A DNA stretch of 64,000 bases, from assembly GCA_009760885.1 (NCBI GenBank), contig CM019721.1, positions 23,785,974 to 23,849,973 of the forward strand, read 5' to 3'. Every line of letters starts with the position of its first letter. Within the stretch, counting starts at the first letter, position 1. A model generated the notes under the pieces. The model saw only the letters and a list, made by a program, of their open reading frames with translations, did no database searches and had not been told where the DNA came from. The stretch comes from Achatina immaculata. Its lineage: Eukaryota > Mollusca > Gastropoda > Stylommatophora > Achatinidae. The position numbers and the translations under genes were made by a program. Shown piece after piece: positions 9,223-20,050 of this stretch.

Positions 9223-10478
9223 TAATAATGTCCTCTTCAAAGTTTCACGCGGTCTGCCTCTTTTTCTTCGGCCTGTTGTGTCCCACTTGATAGCTTGTTT
9301 TTGGATTCTCTGATCATTTCTTCTCATCAAGTGACCAACATATGTCCATCTCCTTTTCCTGATCAGCCATGAGACTGGTTGTTGTTCAGTCATCTGTCTT
9401 ATCTCTGCATTGTTCTTGAATTCATTCCACTTGATGCCGAGAATTTTCTTTAGGCATTTGTTTTCAAAAGAGTCTAATTTCTTTTCTATTTCTTTAGTTG
9501 TTTTCCAGCTTTCACATGCATAAATGAGGGTGGATATTACATTTGAATTGAATAGTCTTAACTTGGTTTTTGTGCTTATAACTTTTGAATTCCATATGTT
9601 CTCAAGATTCTTGAAGATTGATGCTGCTTTTGCAATTCTGATCCTAACTTCCTTTCTAGTGTCACCATCCTGTTCTATGTAGCTGCCAAGGTATGCAAAT
9701 TGATTGACTTCTTCAATATCTGTCCCTTCTATGTGTATTTTTCCATTTTGATTGAGAGGAATTTTCATTATTTTTGTTTTGTCCTTGTTAATTTCAAGTC
9801 CTATTTTGCTAGCCAGTGAAGACAGGCTATCTGTTTTTTCTTGCATGGAATTCACATTATTACTGATTAGAGTTATGTCATCAGCAAAATCAAGGTCTTC
9901 TAGTTGGGTCCCATGTACCCAGTCAATACCTGTGTTACCTGTGCAGCATTTTTTCATTATGAAGTCTATTGTAATCCCAAAAAGTAAAGGAGACAGTATA
10001 CATCCTTGTTTCACGCCTGTTTCAATCTGGAACCATTCACTCATCCCTTCTTCTGTCTTGACTGCACAAACATATCCATTGTATAAGTCCTTAATGATGT
10101 TGACAATTTTAGATGGTATTCCATATATACTTAAAATTCTCCATAATGAATCTCTGTGTATGCTATCAAATGCCTTTTTAAAATCTATGAAGTTCAGTAT
10201 TAATGGTTTCTGCTTTTCAATATGTTCTTCAAGTATTATTCTGAGAGTAAAGATCTGGTCGAGACAGCTTCTCCCTTTTCGGAATCCTGCTTGTTCTTCT
10301 CTCATTGCAGTATCCATTATATCTTTAAGCCTATTCAAAATGACCTTGCAAAATACTTTTGACACAACTGATATTAAAGTTACTCCTCTCCAGTTGTTAC
10401 AGTCACTAAGGTTGCCTTTTTTTGGTATTTTAACAATGATTCCTTTCTTCCAATTAGTGGTGTAGGATAAAGTTGCAA
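9223..10478 (-). pseudogene. LINE family C reverse transcriptase (RTE type)
   Basis: In the 456-aa frame 9,175-10,545, residues about 31-440 are LINE RT. Motifs are NWRGVTLISVVSKVF (51-65), EEQAGFRKGRSCLDQI (83-98), motif A FIDFKKAFDSI (119-129), motif B ETGVKQGCILSPLLF (175-189), catalytic FADD (220-223), FAYLGSYIEQDG, ISTLIYACESW and a GRPRE motif. The endonuclease is absent, so the element is 5'-truncated. The last 17 residues of the frame are read from the tail of the nested insertion and are not native. The first 30 residues (MFVVAYLPKAFSTN...) come from flanking DNA also present at 51,173-51,340. RT motifs look intact, but without endonuclease or native ends it cannot be autonomous. Confidence 0.88.
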
Positions 10479-11436
10479 TGGCTGTGGTGATATATTTCAG
10501 GGAATTAGTACTGAAAGCTTTTGGTAGATATGCTACAACGAACAACTTCTGTTTTCTTGTGCCTTTTCTACGTGTTTTATTTATTTCTTGTCTTATTTTT
10601 AGAAGACCTATTTTGCCCTTTGTAATTGTTTTATGTGTAATTTATGTTACAGATTATCTAAATTTAGACATTTTTAGAGCAAATTAAGCTGTTCTATCCT
10701 TGATCTAACCATGGCTGCAATTTGGTCTCCATCTGTCAATGGATTCTGATGAGTGAGTTTTTGTGATTTAGTTTGCTCACTTTGCAGGCTAACTTTCATG
10801 AAGTGGTCTAGTCTGAAGGACTTGTATGATTCAGATATTTGTTAATTCTAACACAAATTATTCAAAGACCTGAGTGGTATAAACATAGAAATATTATAAT
10901 CTTGAGAAAAATCTAGAACATACAAAATACGGCGAAAGTAACACAAAGTCAATGTTCTAAGGTGTAAAAACATATCCTTCACTTTTTACTCAGTTACAGA
11001 CAACTCAGTAAAATTTTTTTAATTAAGTTTAATGAGTATGAACACATTGCTTCTGCTACATCAAATCCGAATTCTTGGAAATTTAAAAAAATAGAATTAT
11101 ATATCAAAAGGTTGTAATAGCACTTTCGTTTTACAGACTTTGTGAGGCAGGCAATGTTTTCAGCTGTGGAACTAATTATCACGGACCTCGGGATTTTCCT
11201 CCTTGGAAGATTTCAACATATTGTATGAACTCCGTAGCACATGTAAAAGCACTGGCGAGTGGATCTTACTCGACACAACTTCCAGTCGGAGAAACGGTTT
11301 GAATATGACCAAAGAAAGATAACTGGTGTACATACATATTCCGTGAATGTTTCTTTAAGTATCTCCCTTAGTATAAGCCCTACAGATTGAAATTTCTTGA
11401 TGAAACAATAATATTAAATGGTGGGTGTACCACTCA
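10466..11436. other. Duplicated locus X (left part), no gene seen
   Basis: This AT-rich stretch is homologous to 51,173-51,361 joined to 58,385-59,255, with substitutions and small indels. In that second copy the LTR retrotransposon sits at the position equivalent to GCCTTTTCTACG (about 10,561-10,572). I see no coding sequence. It matters as the empty-site reference for the LTR element insertion. Confidence 0.75.
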
Positions 11437-11755
11437 TTCATTCATTCATTCATTCATTCATTTGCATGTCCCTTGGGAAACTGTGCCTCCCTAACAGTTC
11501 TCCTGTAGGCTTCTCGGCTGTAAGCAATATACCCTGTTGCGGATGAGTCCATTCGCAGATCATTAACGATGTTTTTTCAGCCATCTTCGCTTTGGTCTTC
11601 ATCGCTTTCTTTTTCCGATTGTGTACACTTCCAAGACGGTCTTCTCTAAATTCTCATGACGTTTAATATGTCAAAAATGCTTTAGTTTTCTCTGTTTAAC
11701 CTTCCTTCCTAGCCAACATTCTTCTATATTAAGTTCTTGTAGTATAGCTATAATG
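11437..11755 (-). pseudogene. 3' end of LINE family E with (ATGA)n tail
   Basis: On the minus strand the sequence resembles the LINE end at 34,597-34,950 (KRKRGRPRLRW and AHNREAYRSGVREA regions), but it is degraded and has no continuous frame. The plus-strand CATTCATTCATTCATTCATT is the reverse complement of its (ATGA)n tail. The same arrangement recurs at 59,250-59,570. Confidence 0.7.
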
Positions 11756-11786
11756 CCACGTGTACCACAGAGGTAAAAAAACACAA

Positions 11787-12290
11787 TATGCCAGGTAAAG
11801 GCAGCATTTCAGAAAATGGATTCTATTTTGTGTAGTCCATCTTTGTCAATAGATACTAGGAAAAGAGTTTTGAAATGCTATATCGATACAGTACTACTAT
11901 ATGGAAGCGAATCATGGTCACTAACAAAGAGAACAAAGAGAGCATTAGAGGCAACTGAAATGTGGTTCCTACGAAGAACATTAAGAGTACCTTGGAAGAC
12001 TAAAATAACAAATGAAGAGTGCCTAAGGAAAGTCAACGAGAAACGAACATTAATAAACACATATCGGGTGAGACAGCCTAGGTTTATTGTCCATATAACG
12101 AGAAGAGGAGAGATAGAAAACATCGTGACAGTAGGGAAAATTGGAGGCATGAAATGGAGAAATAGACCAAGAGAGAAGATCTTAGATGGATTGACAAAAT
12201 GGCGTGGGAGAAGCACAAGAAGAGAACTGATGAATAACATGAAAGATCGGAAACTGTGGAGAGATTGGTCGCGAAAACCACCAGGTGTGG
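11787..12290 (+). pseudogene. LINE family A C-terminal fragment
   Basis: The open frame 11,816-12,625 starts within RT thumb sequence. TRKRVLKCYIDTVLLYGSES, EATEMWFLRRTLRVPWKTKI, GEIENIVTVGKIGG and NRPREKILDGLTKW parallel the family A copy at 4,505-5,323. The family homology stops near GVAHD (about 12,295). The rest of the frame (RFQRQREREGV onward) is translation of a (GA)n module and unrelated DNA. Catalytic palm motifs are absent. Confidence 0.8.
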
Positions 12291-12292
12291 CA

Positions 12293-12520
12293 CATGACGG
12301 CAAGGTCCCACTTCGCTTTCAGCGACAGAGAGAGAGAGAGGGTGTGAGGGGTAAGCAAGAACAACACAAACAAAAAACAGCAATGTTAACAAAAACAAAA
12401 TATTGTCTGTTTTATTATTTTCATCCCTGCGACACAGGAGTTTTTCGTTTCCATTTTTATGTTTTCTATTGTATGCTCCTCTTCCCAAACCGTGACAGAC
12501 CCTGCACACCGACGGTGGCT
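12293..12520 (+). repeat. GGCAAGGTCCCAC / (GA)n module
   Basis: The module CGGCAAGGTCCCACTTCGC plus TTTCAGCGACAGAGAGAGA followed by GGGTGTGAGG recurs on the minus strand at 15,900-15,955 and 17,696-17,750. A tandem version lies at 47,780-47,975. It marks the start of a shared block that leads into LINE endonuclease remnants. It looks like a LINE 3' end with a GA tail, although no frame proves this. Confidence 0.55.
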
Positions 12521-12639
12521 CTCTTCACTACTCGCAGAAAACACAGTAGGAATATACGAACTAATATAAACTGGAAAATGTTAGAAAATAGTAAACTACA
12601 AAAAAGGCAGAAAAGCAATTTTTAAAATAAAAACTTACA

Positions 12640-13236
12640 TTTAACATATCACCACAGGCCGTACTTGGAGGTGACTGCTTAGCTGATGGTCGACCTAGTA
12701 CATGGATGGATGGACTGTCAACTTATCTGGTAGAAATTATAAAAAAGGAGAAATTAGTGGAGGGAATCAGAAAGAGAATCATAAAAATAATGAGAGTTGC
12801 CGACTTTACGAAAGTAAGACTCGAAGACTGTAAACAAATACATCAAAACTAATTATTCTTATACTTCAGAGTGACCGAGCACACAAGAGCAAAGCTGGGC
12901 GTGAGAATGATCATAGAACTAACCACTGTTGGCAAAATCTTGGAAATAAAATATGCATCAAAAAGAATGACAACTGTCAAAATAAAGAAAATGAGGAGAC
13001 GACAACTTATGTAAAGTTATACGCCCCTTCCACTGCACCAGACATGGAGGAAGAATGTGATTATGGGGGATTTCAATGCAAGATTAGTAACAAGTACAAC
13101 AAGAGTAACAGGCCACCTAGGACCCTTCAGTGTCCTACAGTGCATTAGAAATGGTAACTCTAGCAGACTCCTAGAACTGTGCGGCCTGCGTGATCTTTTT
13201 ATAACAAACACATTCTTTAAACACAGAGAGTTCTAA
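12640..13236 (+). pseudogene. LINE apurinic-like endonuclease fragment (left arm)
   Basis: Two frames together give VKLYAP-like sequence (13,014-13,030) and MGDFNARLVTS-like sequence with SRLLELCGLRDLFITNTFF (13,045-13,236). The GDFN and NT motifs belong to the exonuclease-endonuclease-phosphatase fold of RTE-type LINE endonucleases. The frame breaks near 13,050. Better-preserved versions are the minus-strand 15,006-15,221 and the plus-strand 48,677-48,892. Confidence 0.7.
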
Positions 13237-13440
13237 ATATGTACTTGCTACATATTAAATGATCTTTCCTGAAGAAGCTAATATAAGAATATGAGAAGAA
13301 AATAAAAGAATTCTTCATAAAATTACCCACAGAAACATAACCAACAGAAGAGGAACAGACCTTGTTCAAAGCCAACATTTTGGTATCAGCAAAGGAAACA
13401 TGTAGATCTTTGAAAAAAGAGGTAAATAACATAATAACAT

Positions 13441-14147
13441 CTCTCTCTCTCTCTCTGAACCTTAAGTGCCCAGGGCACATGGGGCTTCCACAAGGGTTTT
13501 CCACAAATGCCTGTCATTCGCCTTTTTTTCTGCTCTTGTCCAGGTCAGCCCTCTATTGCTCAACATCCTTTCTGTTGTTCTTCTCCATGTCTCTTTTGGT
13601 CTACCCTTACTTCTGCTCCCCTGTGGTGTCCATCTTAGTGCTATTTTTGGTAGTGAGTTGTCAGTCATTCGGGGCACATGTCCCAACTATCGCCAGCGTC
13701 TTTCCTCAATAATTGTTGTCAGTGGTTTCATCTGCATTTCTGCTAATAAAATGTTATTTCTTATGGTGTTTGGCCAAAATATTTTTTTAATTCTTCGTAA
13801 ACATTTAGTCTGGAAAGAATTCAACTTGTTTTCTATGGTTTTGGTGATTTTCCAGTATTCACTTCCATAGAGTAGTACACTTAGAACGTTACTCTTAAAT
13901 ATCCTGATTTTCATATTTATGCTTAGTTTTTTTTATTTCCATATATTCTGCAGCATTGCAAAAGCCTGGTTTGCTCTAGTAAGTCTGCTGTTGATGTCCT
14001 CTGTGCTGTCTCCATTTTCTACTACTCTGCTGCCAAGGTATACAAATTCGTTGACCTCCTCCACTAACTTGTTATCTACTCTGAGTACATTTCTGTTGTT
14101 CACATTTTACTTCATTAACTTTGTCTTTCCTACGTTGATCTTTAGTC
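13441..14147 (-). mobile_element. LINE family B insertion with 12-bp TSD
   Basis: The 707-bp insert is flanked by ACATAATAACAT at 13,429-13,440 and 14,148-14,159. The opposite arm of the inverted repeat retains the empty site at about 14,806-14,823. On the minus strand it encodes RT thumb and C-terminus: KIRIFKSNVLSVLLYGSEYW, NKLNSFQTKCLRRI, GSRSKGRPKETWRRT, VEAPCALGT, then a (GA)n tail. The two frames (13,687-13,914 and 13,462-13,686) are in phase and separated only by a TAG codon at 13,687-13,689. A frameshift lies upstream near 13,915. Confidence 0.9.
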
Positions 14148-14159
14148 ACATAATAACAT

Positions 14160-14660
14160 AATGAGGATAAAATGCTGGAAAGATGCAAGAAGGTTCAAAG
14201 AAAGAAGAAATTAGTATAAATAATGGATGAGAAGAAAGCAGAAGCAAGACTACATTGAAGATGGAACTGCAAGACACTCTAAGAAGGTAATAAAAGAAGC
14301 AGAGATAAAATCATAGCAGGAATACAGTGAAGTATTAAACAACAGCCACAAAGAAGCTACGACAATCTTTTATAGAAATATCAGTGCAATGAGAAAGCCA
14401 GCAGAGCACTTCGACCAAACAGAGATTGTGAAGGATGTTAATGGCGATTCAGTAAACCAGAGCTTGTACTAAGGAGATGGAGACACTATTTCCACAAGCT
14501 ACACACTATATCATCCGAGTCTTGTCAGTACCATGATAGCAACACAGCTGGCCCCATACAACCTGAACGAGACATACTACAAGCTGAAATCAGAGAAACC
14601 ATCAGAAAAATTACATTTGTACTAATGAACAAAGCTCCAGGATCTGATGAAATACCCACT
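14160..14660 (+). pseudogene. LINE family A linker and RT start
   Basis: The sequence between endonuclease and RT of an RTE-type LINE is readable in pieces: TTIFYRNISAMRKPAEHFDQ, then RWRHYF and KAPGSDEIPT near 14,630-14,660 (the conserved KAPGSDxIP start of LINE RT). Stops interrupt it. It continues the endonuclease block after the family B insertion and forms the loop side of the foldback. Confidence 0.65.
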
Positions 14661-15732
14661 TTTTCTTTTATTACCTTCTTAGAGTGTCTTGCAGTTCCAT
14701 ATTTAATGTAGTCTTACTTCTGCTTTCTTCTCATCCATTCTTTATACTGATTTCTTCTTTCTTTGAACCTTCTTGCATCTTTACAGCGTTTTATCCTCAT
14801 TATGTTATTATGTTATTTACCTCTTTTTTCAAAGATCTACATGTTTCCTTTGCTGATACCAAAATGTTGGCTTTGAACAAGGTCTGTTCCTCTTCTGTTG
14901 GTTATGTTTCTGTGGGTAATTTTATGAAGAATTCTTTTATTTTCTTCTCATATTCTTATATTAGCTTCTTCAGGAAAGATCATTTAATATGTAGCAAGTA
15001 CATATTTAGAACTCTCTGTGTTTAAAGAATGTGTTTGTTATAAAAAGATCACGCAGGCCGCACAGTTCTAGGAGTCTGCTAGAGTTACCATTTCTAATGC
15101 ACTGTAGGACACTGAAGGGTCCTAGGTGGCCTGTTACTCTTGTTGCACTTGTTACTAATCTTGCATTGAAATCCCCCATAATCACATTCTCCCTCCATGT
15201 CTGGTGCAGTGGAAGGGGCATATAACTTTACATAAGTTGTTGTCTCCTCATTTTCTTTATTTTGACAGTTGTCATTCTTTTTGATGCATATTTTATTTCC
15301 AAGATTTTGCCAACAGTGGTTAGTTCTATGATCATTCTCACGCCCAGCTTTGCTCTTGTGTGCTCGGTCACTCTGAAGTATAAGAATAATTAGTTTTGAT
15401 GTATTTGTTTACAGTCTTCGAGTCTTACTTTCGTAAAGTCGGCAACTCTCATTATTTTTATGATTCTCTTTCTGATTCCCTCCACTAATTTCTCCTTTTT
15501 TATAATTTCTACCAGATAAGTTGACAGTCCATCTATCCATGTACTAGGTCGACCATCAGCTAAGCAGTCACCTCCAAGTACGGCCTGTGGTGATATGTTA
15601 AATGTAAGTTTTTATTTAAAAAATTGCTTTTCTGCCTTTTTTGTAGTTTACTATTTCCTAACATTTTCCAGTTTATATTAGTTCGTATATTCCTACTGTG
15701 TTTTCTGCGAGTAGTGAAGAGAGCCACCGTCG
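14661..15732 (-). pseudogene. LINE endonuclease and linker fragment (right arm)
   Basis: Reverse-complement copy of the left arm. The frame 15,006-15,221 reads VIMGDFNARLVTSATRVTG and SRLLELCGLRDLFITNTFF, the endonuclease GDFN-containing segment. The rest is degenerate. This arm lacks the family B insert: its sequence at 14,806-14,823 runs straight through the target site. Confidence 0.72.
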
Positions 15733-16162
15733 GTGTGCAGGGTCTGTCACGGTTTGGGAAGAGGAGCATACAATAGAAAACATAAAAATGGAAACGAAAA
15801 ACTCCTGTGTCGCAGGGATGAAAATAATAAAACAGACAATATTTTGTTTTTGTTAACATTGCTGTTTTTTGTTTGTGTTGTTCTTGCTTACCCCTCACAC
15901 CCTCTCTCTCTCTCTGTCGCTGAAAGCGAAGTGGGACCTTGCCGTCATGTGCCACACCTGGTGGTTTTCGCGACCAATCTCTCCACAGTTTCCGATCTTT
16001 CATGTTATTCATCAGTTCTCTTCTTGTGCTTCTCCCACGCCATTTTGCCAATCCATCTAAGATCTTCTCTCTTGGTCTATTTCTCCATTTCATGCCTCCA
16101 ATTTTCCCTACTGTCACGATGTTTTCTATCTCTCCTCTTCTCGTTATATGGCTAATAAACCT
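15733..16162 (-). pseudogene. LINE family A C-terminal fragment (right arm)
   Basis: Minus-strand copy of 12,079-12,509. Part of the frame 15,560-16,384 reads RPREKILDGLAKWRGRSTRR as at the left arm, with a (GA)n module downstream. It is joined directly to a different LINE end (family D) at about 16,165. Duplicated at 17,529-17,958. Confidence 0.72.
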
Positions 16163-16164
16163 AG

Positions 16165-16384
16165 GCTTCATCATCTTTTCGTGCCGTCTTCCCAAGGAAG
16201 ATCGATTGCAGTGAACCTCCACTCTCTCTCTTTCTTGTCTTCGTATTACACTCGGCCAAGCTGGTCCCTGTCCATTTCTTGATTTCTTGATGTTGTCCAC
16301 CCACCTATGTCGATATGTTGCTCTCTTCCCTTTGATCTTGCCCTCAATAAGGGTCTTATGGCTCTTTACGTGACCAAATAACAT
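16165..16384 (-). pseudogene. 3' end of LINE family D
   Basis: The minus strand reads LFGHVKSHKTLIEGKIKGK, RHRWVDNIKKSRNGQGPAWP and SSLGRRHEK, followed by GATGATGA-like sequence. The pattern GHV-x-LIEGK-x-RxRWVDNIK is the standard end of an RTE-like LINE. A better copy lies at 60,431-60,643. Duplicated at 17,961-18,180. Confidence 0.7.
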
Positions 16385-16859
16385 CAGGTGTGCCTAATGC
16401 ATGATTCCGGATGATGATGAAGATCAGTGATGAGTGAAGCACATCAGATCACACATCGTTACTCGTGATGACACATACATGACAAGTTCAAATGACTCAA
16501 TCTAATACAACCAAATGGAGCCACCGAACACGATGAAACAAGCAAAACGAAGACTTGTCTATTTCTTCCATTCTCAGCGACGAGTAGAGACTTCACAACA
16601 GCACTGCATCCTCTAAGCACAGGACGAAGAGTAACATTTCCCGTACTCTCAAACAGACGCTCTGACTTTCATGACGTTCTCAATGCTCATTCAAATGAAA
16701 ACATATAACCCAGAGGTGATCACACTAATACTCAAGAAATAATATTACTCAGGGGAGTTAACTTTACATGAGTTATTTTTCCAGGGTTGCATACCCTCGC
16801 GCACTATTCTGTTACATTTCATAATAGAGGAACGTCTTCTGCATTATACCGAACGCTCG
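16385..16859. other. Repeat block Y, no gene seen
   Basis: This AT-rich stretch recurs at 18,181-18,655 and 60,651-61,130. It contains no convincing reading frame. Its conserved placement between LINE families D and E shows that the three sites share one ancestral compound locus. Confidence 0.6.
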
Positions 16860-17275
16860 TGCTGAAATTTAAAACCTGGACACTTAACAAAACAGCTGAG
16901 AAACATATACGTGCCTTTGAATGTAAATGCTACAGAAGAATTCTTCAAATGTCATGGATATAAAAAAGAACAAATATATCCATACTATAAGAACTTAATA
17001 TTGAAGAAGGCTGGCTAGTAAAGAGAATTAAACAGAGAAAACTTAAATATTTTGGACACATTAAACGTCATGATGATCTAGAGAAAACCGTCTTGGGAGG
17101 GTACACAATGGAAAAAAGAAAGAGAGGAAGACAAGATGAAGATGGCTGCAAGACATCGTTAATAATCTGCAAACAGATGGATCAGTAGGAGGACATCTTG
17201 CTTACAACCGAGAGGCCTACAGGAGAGATGTTAGGAGGCAAAGTTCCGTATGGGGACATGGAAATGGCTGGTTGA
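16860..17275 (+). pseudogene. LINE family E C-terminal fragment
   Basis: Degenerate plus-strand frames give LKFKTWTLNKTAEKHIRAFE, KCYRRILQMSW, KLKYFGHIKRHDDLEKT and LAYNREAYRRDVR. These match the open version at 34,597-34,950. Stops (for example after MSWI) and frameshifts prevent translation. Duplicated at 18,656-19,071; third version at 61,100-61,510. Confidence 0.75.
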
Positions 17276-17516
17276 CTGAGACATCTGCCTACTACAAACT
17301 TCAGATTCTCCTGTAAGTCGCATATTTTTATACGGATCTTTGTCTTACGTGTAAAGAATAGCTCCAAGATAAGCTCCAAGACTAAGGCACAAATATTTAG
17401 AGAAATATGCGGATATTTTGTATCAACAGTTACGGTCATCTTCTCTCTGGTGAAGAAATCAACGCAGGAAAAGGAATAGAAGCTTCTGCTTTTTTGTATT
17501 GTCAGGCCCGACAAGA

Positions 17517-18180
17517 GAGCCACCGTCGGTGTGCAGGGTCTGTCACGGTTTGGGAAGAGGAGCATACAATAGAAAACATAAAAATGGAAACGAAAAACTC
17601 CTGTGTCGCAGGGATGAAAATAATAAAACAGACAATATTTTGTTTTTGTTAACATTGCTGTTTTTTGTTTGTGTTGTTCTTGCTTACCCCTCACACCCTC
17701 TCTCTCTCTCTGTCGCTGAAAGCGAAGTGGGACCTTGCCGTCATGTGCCACACCTGGTGGTTTTCGCGACCAATCTCTCCACAGTTTCCGATCTTTCATG
17801 TTATTCATCAGTTCTCTTCTTGTGCTTCTCCCACGCCATTTTGCCAATCCATCTAAGATCTTCTCTCTTGGTCTATTTCTCCATTTCATGCCTCCAATTT
17901 TCCCTACTGTCACGATGTTTTCTATCTCTCCTCTTCTCGTTATATGGCTAATAAACCTAGGCTTCATCATCTTTTCGTGCCGTCTTCCCAAGGAAGATCG
18001 ATTGCAGTGAACCTCCACTCTCTCTCTTTCTTGTCTTCGTATTACACTCGGCCAAGCTGGTCCCTGTCCATTTCTTGATTTCTTGATGTTGTCCACCCAC
18101 CTATGTCGATATGTTGCTCTCTTCCCTTTGATCTTGCCCTCAATAAGGGTCTTATGGCTCTTTACGTGACCAAATAACAT
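17517..18180 (-). pseudogene. LINE family A and D fragments, duplicated copy
   Basis: Second tandem copy of 15,721-16,384 with the same fused family A and family D ends. The frame 17,182-18,180 is longer than in copy 1 because it continues into sequence from the end of the preceding unit. That extension is not a real protein. Confidence 0.7.
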
Positions 18181-18655
18181 CAGGTGTGCCTAATGCATGA
18201 TTCCGGATGATGATGAAGATCAGTGATGAGTGAAGCACATCAGATCACACATCGTTACTCGTGATGACACATACATGACAAGTTCAAATGACTCAATCTA
18301 ATACAACCAAATGGAGCCACCGAACACGATGAAACAAGCAAAACGAAGACTTGTCTATTTCTTCCATTCTCAGCGACGAGTAGAGACTTCACAACAGCAC
18401 TGCATCCTCTAAGCACAGGACGAAGAGTAACATTTCCCGTACTCTCAAACAGACGCTCTGACTTTCATGACGTTCTCAATGCTCATTCAAATGAAAACAT
18501 ATAACCCAGAGGTGATCACACTAATACTCAAGAAATAATATTACTCAGGGGAGTTAACTTTACATGAGTTATTTTTCCAGGGTTGCATACCCTCGCGCAC
18601 TATTCTGTTACATTTCATAATAGAGGAACGTCTTCTGCATTATACCGAACGCTCG

Positions 18656-19071
18656 TGCTGAAATTTAAAACCTGGACACTTAACAAAACAGCTGAGAAAC
18701 ATATACGTGCCTTTGAATGTAAATGCTACAGAAGAATTCTTCAAATGTCATGGATATAAAAAAGAACAAATATATCCATACTATAAGAACTTAATATTGA
18801 AGAAGGCTGGCTAGTAAAGAGAATTAAACAGAGAAAACTTAAATATTTTGGACACATTAAACGTCATGATGATCTAGAGAAAACCGTCTTGGGAGGGTAC
18901 ACAATGGAAAAAAGAAAGAGAGGAAGACAAGATGAAGATGGCTGCAAGACATCGTTAATAATCTGCAAACAGATGGATCAGTAGGAGGACATCTTGCTTA
19001 CAACCGAGAGGCCTACAGGAGAGATGTTAGGAGGCAAAGTTCCGTACGGGGACATGGAAATGGCTGGTTGA
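18656..19071 (+). pseudogene. LINE family E C-terminal fragment, duplicated copy
   Basis: Second tandem copy of 16,860-17,275 with the same stops and frameshifts, so those lesions predate the duplication. Confidence 0.72.
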
Positions 19072-19310
19072 CTGAGACATCTGCCTACTACAAACTTCAG
19101 ATTCTCCTGTAAGTCGCATATTTTTATACGGATCTTTGTCTTACGTGTAAAGAATAGCTCCAAGATAAGCTCCAAGACTAAGGCACAAATATTTAGAGAA
19201 ATATGCGGATATTTTGTATCAACAGTTACGGTCATCTTCTCTCTGGTGAAGAAATCAACGCAGGAAAAGGAATAGAAGCTTCTGCTTTTTTGTATTGTCA
19301 GGCCCGACAA

Positions 19311-19335
19311 GAGGGGGTGGGGGTGGGGGGCTGAG
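19311..19335 (+). other. G-tract with quadruplex potential
   Basis: GAGGGGGTGGGGGTGGGGGG lies directly at the right edge of the 1,796-bp duplication and before the 36-bp array. The paralogous site at about 61,750 has a shorter version (GAGGGGGTGGGGGGCTGAGG). Confidence 0.6.
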
Positions 19336-19435
19336 GTTTTAGCCCTGGGCCTGGACTGCTTAGGGGGTCCAGTGGCCTTTTTTCCCCCTCTCTTTTCTTA
19401 TTGGAGACAAAATTTAGGAAGCCATGTATCCCAGT

Positions 19436-20050
19436 GCCCGACTTGTCTCACCACTGTCCTGAGTAAACTAAGCCCGACTTGTCTCACCACGGTCATGAGT
19501 AAACTAAGCCCGACCTGTCTCACCATGGTCATGAGTAAACTAAGCCCGACCTGTCTCAACACGGTCCTGAGTAAACTAAGCCCGACTTGTCTCACCACGG
19601 TCATGAGTAAACTAAGCCCGACCTGTCTCAACACGGTCCTGAGTAAACTAAGCCGACCTGTCTCAACACGGTCCTGAGTAAACTAAGCCCGACCTATCTC
19701 AACACGGTCCTGAATAAACTAAGCCCGATTTGTCTCAACAAGGTCCTGAGTAAACTAAGCCCGACTTGTCTCACCACGGTCCTGAGAAAATTAAGCCCGA
19801 CCTGTCTCTCTACGGCCCTGAGAAAATTAATCCCGACCTGTCTCTCTACGGCCCTGAGAAAACTAACCCCGACCTGTCTCTCTACGGCCCAGAAAAAAAC
19901 TAAGCCCGACCTGGCTCTCTACAGCCCTGCGAAAACTAAACACGACCTGGCTCTCTACAGCCCTGAGAAAACTAAACACGACCTGGCTCTCTACAGCCCT
20001 GAGAAAACTAAACACGACCTGGCTCTCTACGGCCCTGAGAAAACTAAGCC
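19436..20050. repeat. 36-bp minisatellite array, copy 1
   Basis: Copies of CCCGACTTGTCTCACCACGG plus TCATGAGTAAACTAAG occupy 19,436-19,780. They grade into CCCGACCTGGCTCTCTACAG plus CCCTGAGAAAACTAAA for 19,790-20,050. Because 36 is a multiple of 3, both strands stay open as repetitive peptides (for example SPTCLTTVMSKL), which explains the ORFs here. At 61,862-62,000 the same locus has only about three units, so this array expanded after the loci split. Confidence 0.92.

Larger units (their letters stand above)
12079..16162. repeat. Large inverted duplication (foldback)
   Basis: The left arm 12,079-14,305 and the right arm 14,661-16,162 are reverse complements. For example, AAGACACTCTAAGAAGGT near 14,274 matches the reverse complement near 14,675. 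The left arm is longer because it carries the 707-bp family B insertion at 13,441-14,147. The loop is about 355 bp (14,306-14,660). Identity is high but not perfect. Confidence 0.88.
15721..19312. repeat. Direct tandem duplication, 1,796-bp unit
   Basis: Unit 15,721-17,516 is repeated at 17,517-19,312. Every internal landmark is offset by exactly 1,796 bp (for example 16,384 and 18,180). The join lies in GACAAGAGAGCC, where the left partner has GAAGAGAGCC and the right edge reads GACAAGAGGGGG, so an AAGAG homology spans the breakpoints. I saw very few differences between copies (for example CCGTATGG at about 17,248 against CCGTACGG at 19,044). Confidence 0.93.

Noticed and set aside
13466..14161. 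Plus-strand hydrophobic ORFs (for example 13,466-13,870)
   Set aside because: Shadows of the minus-strand LINE family B coding sequence.
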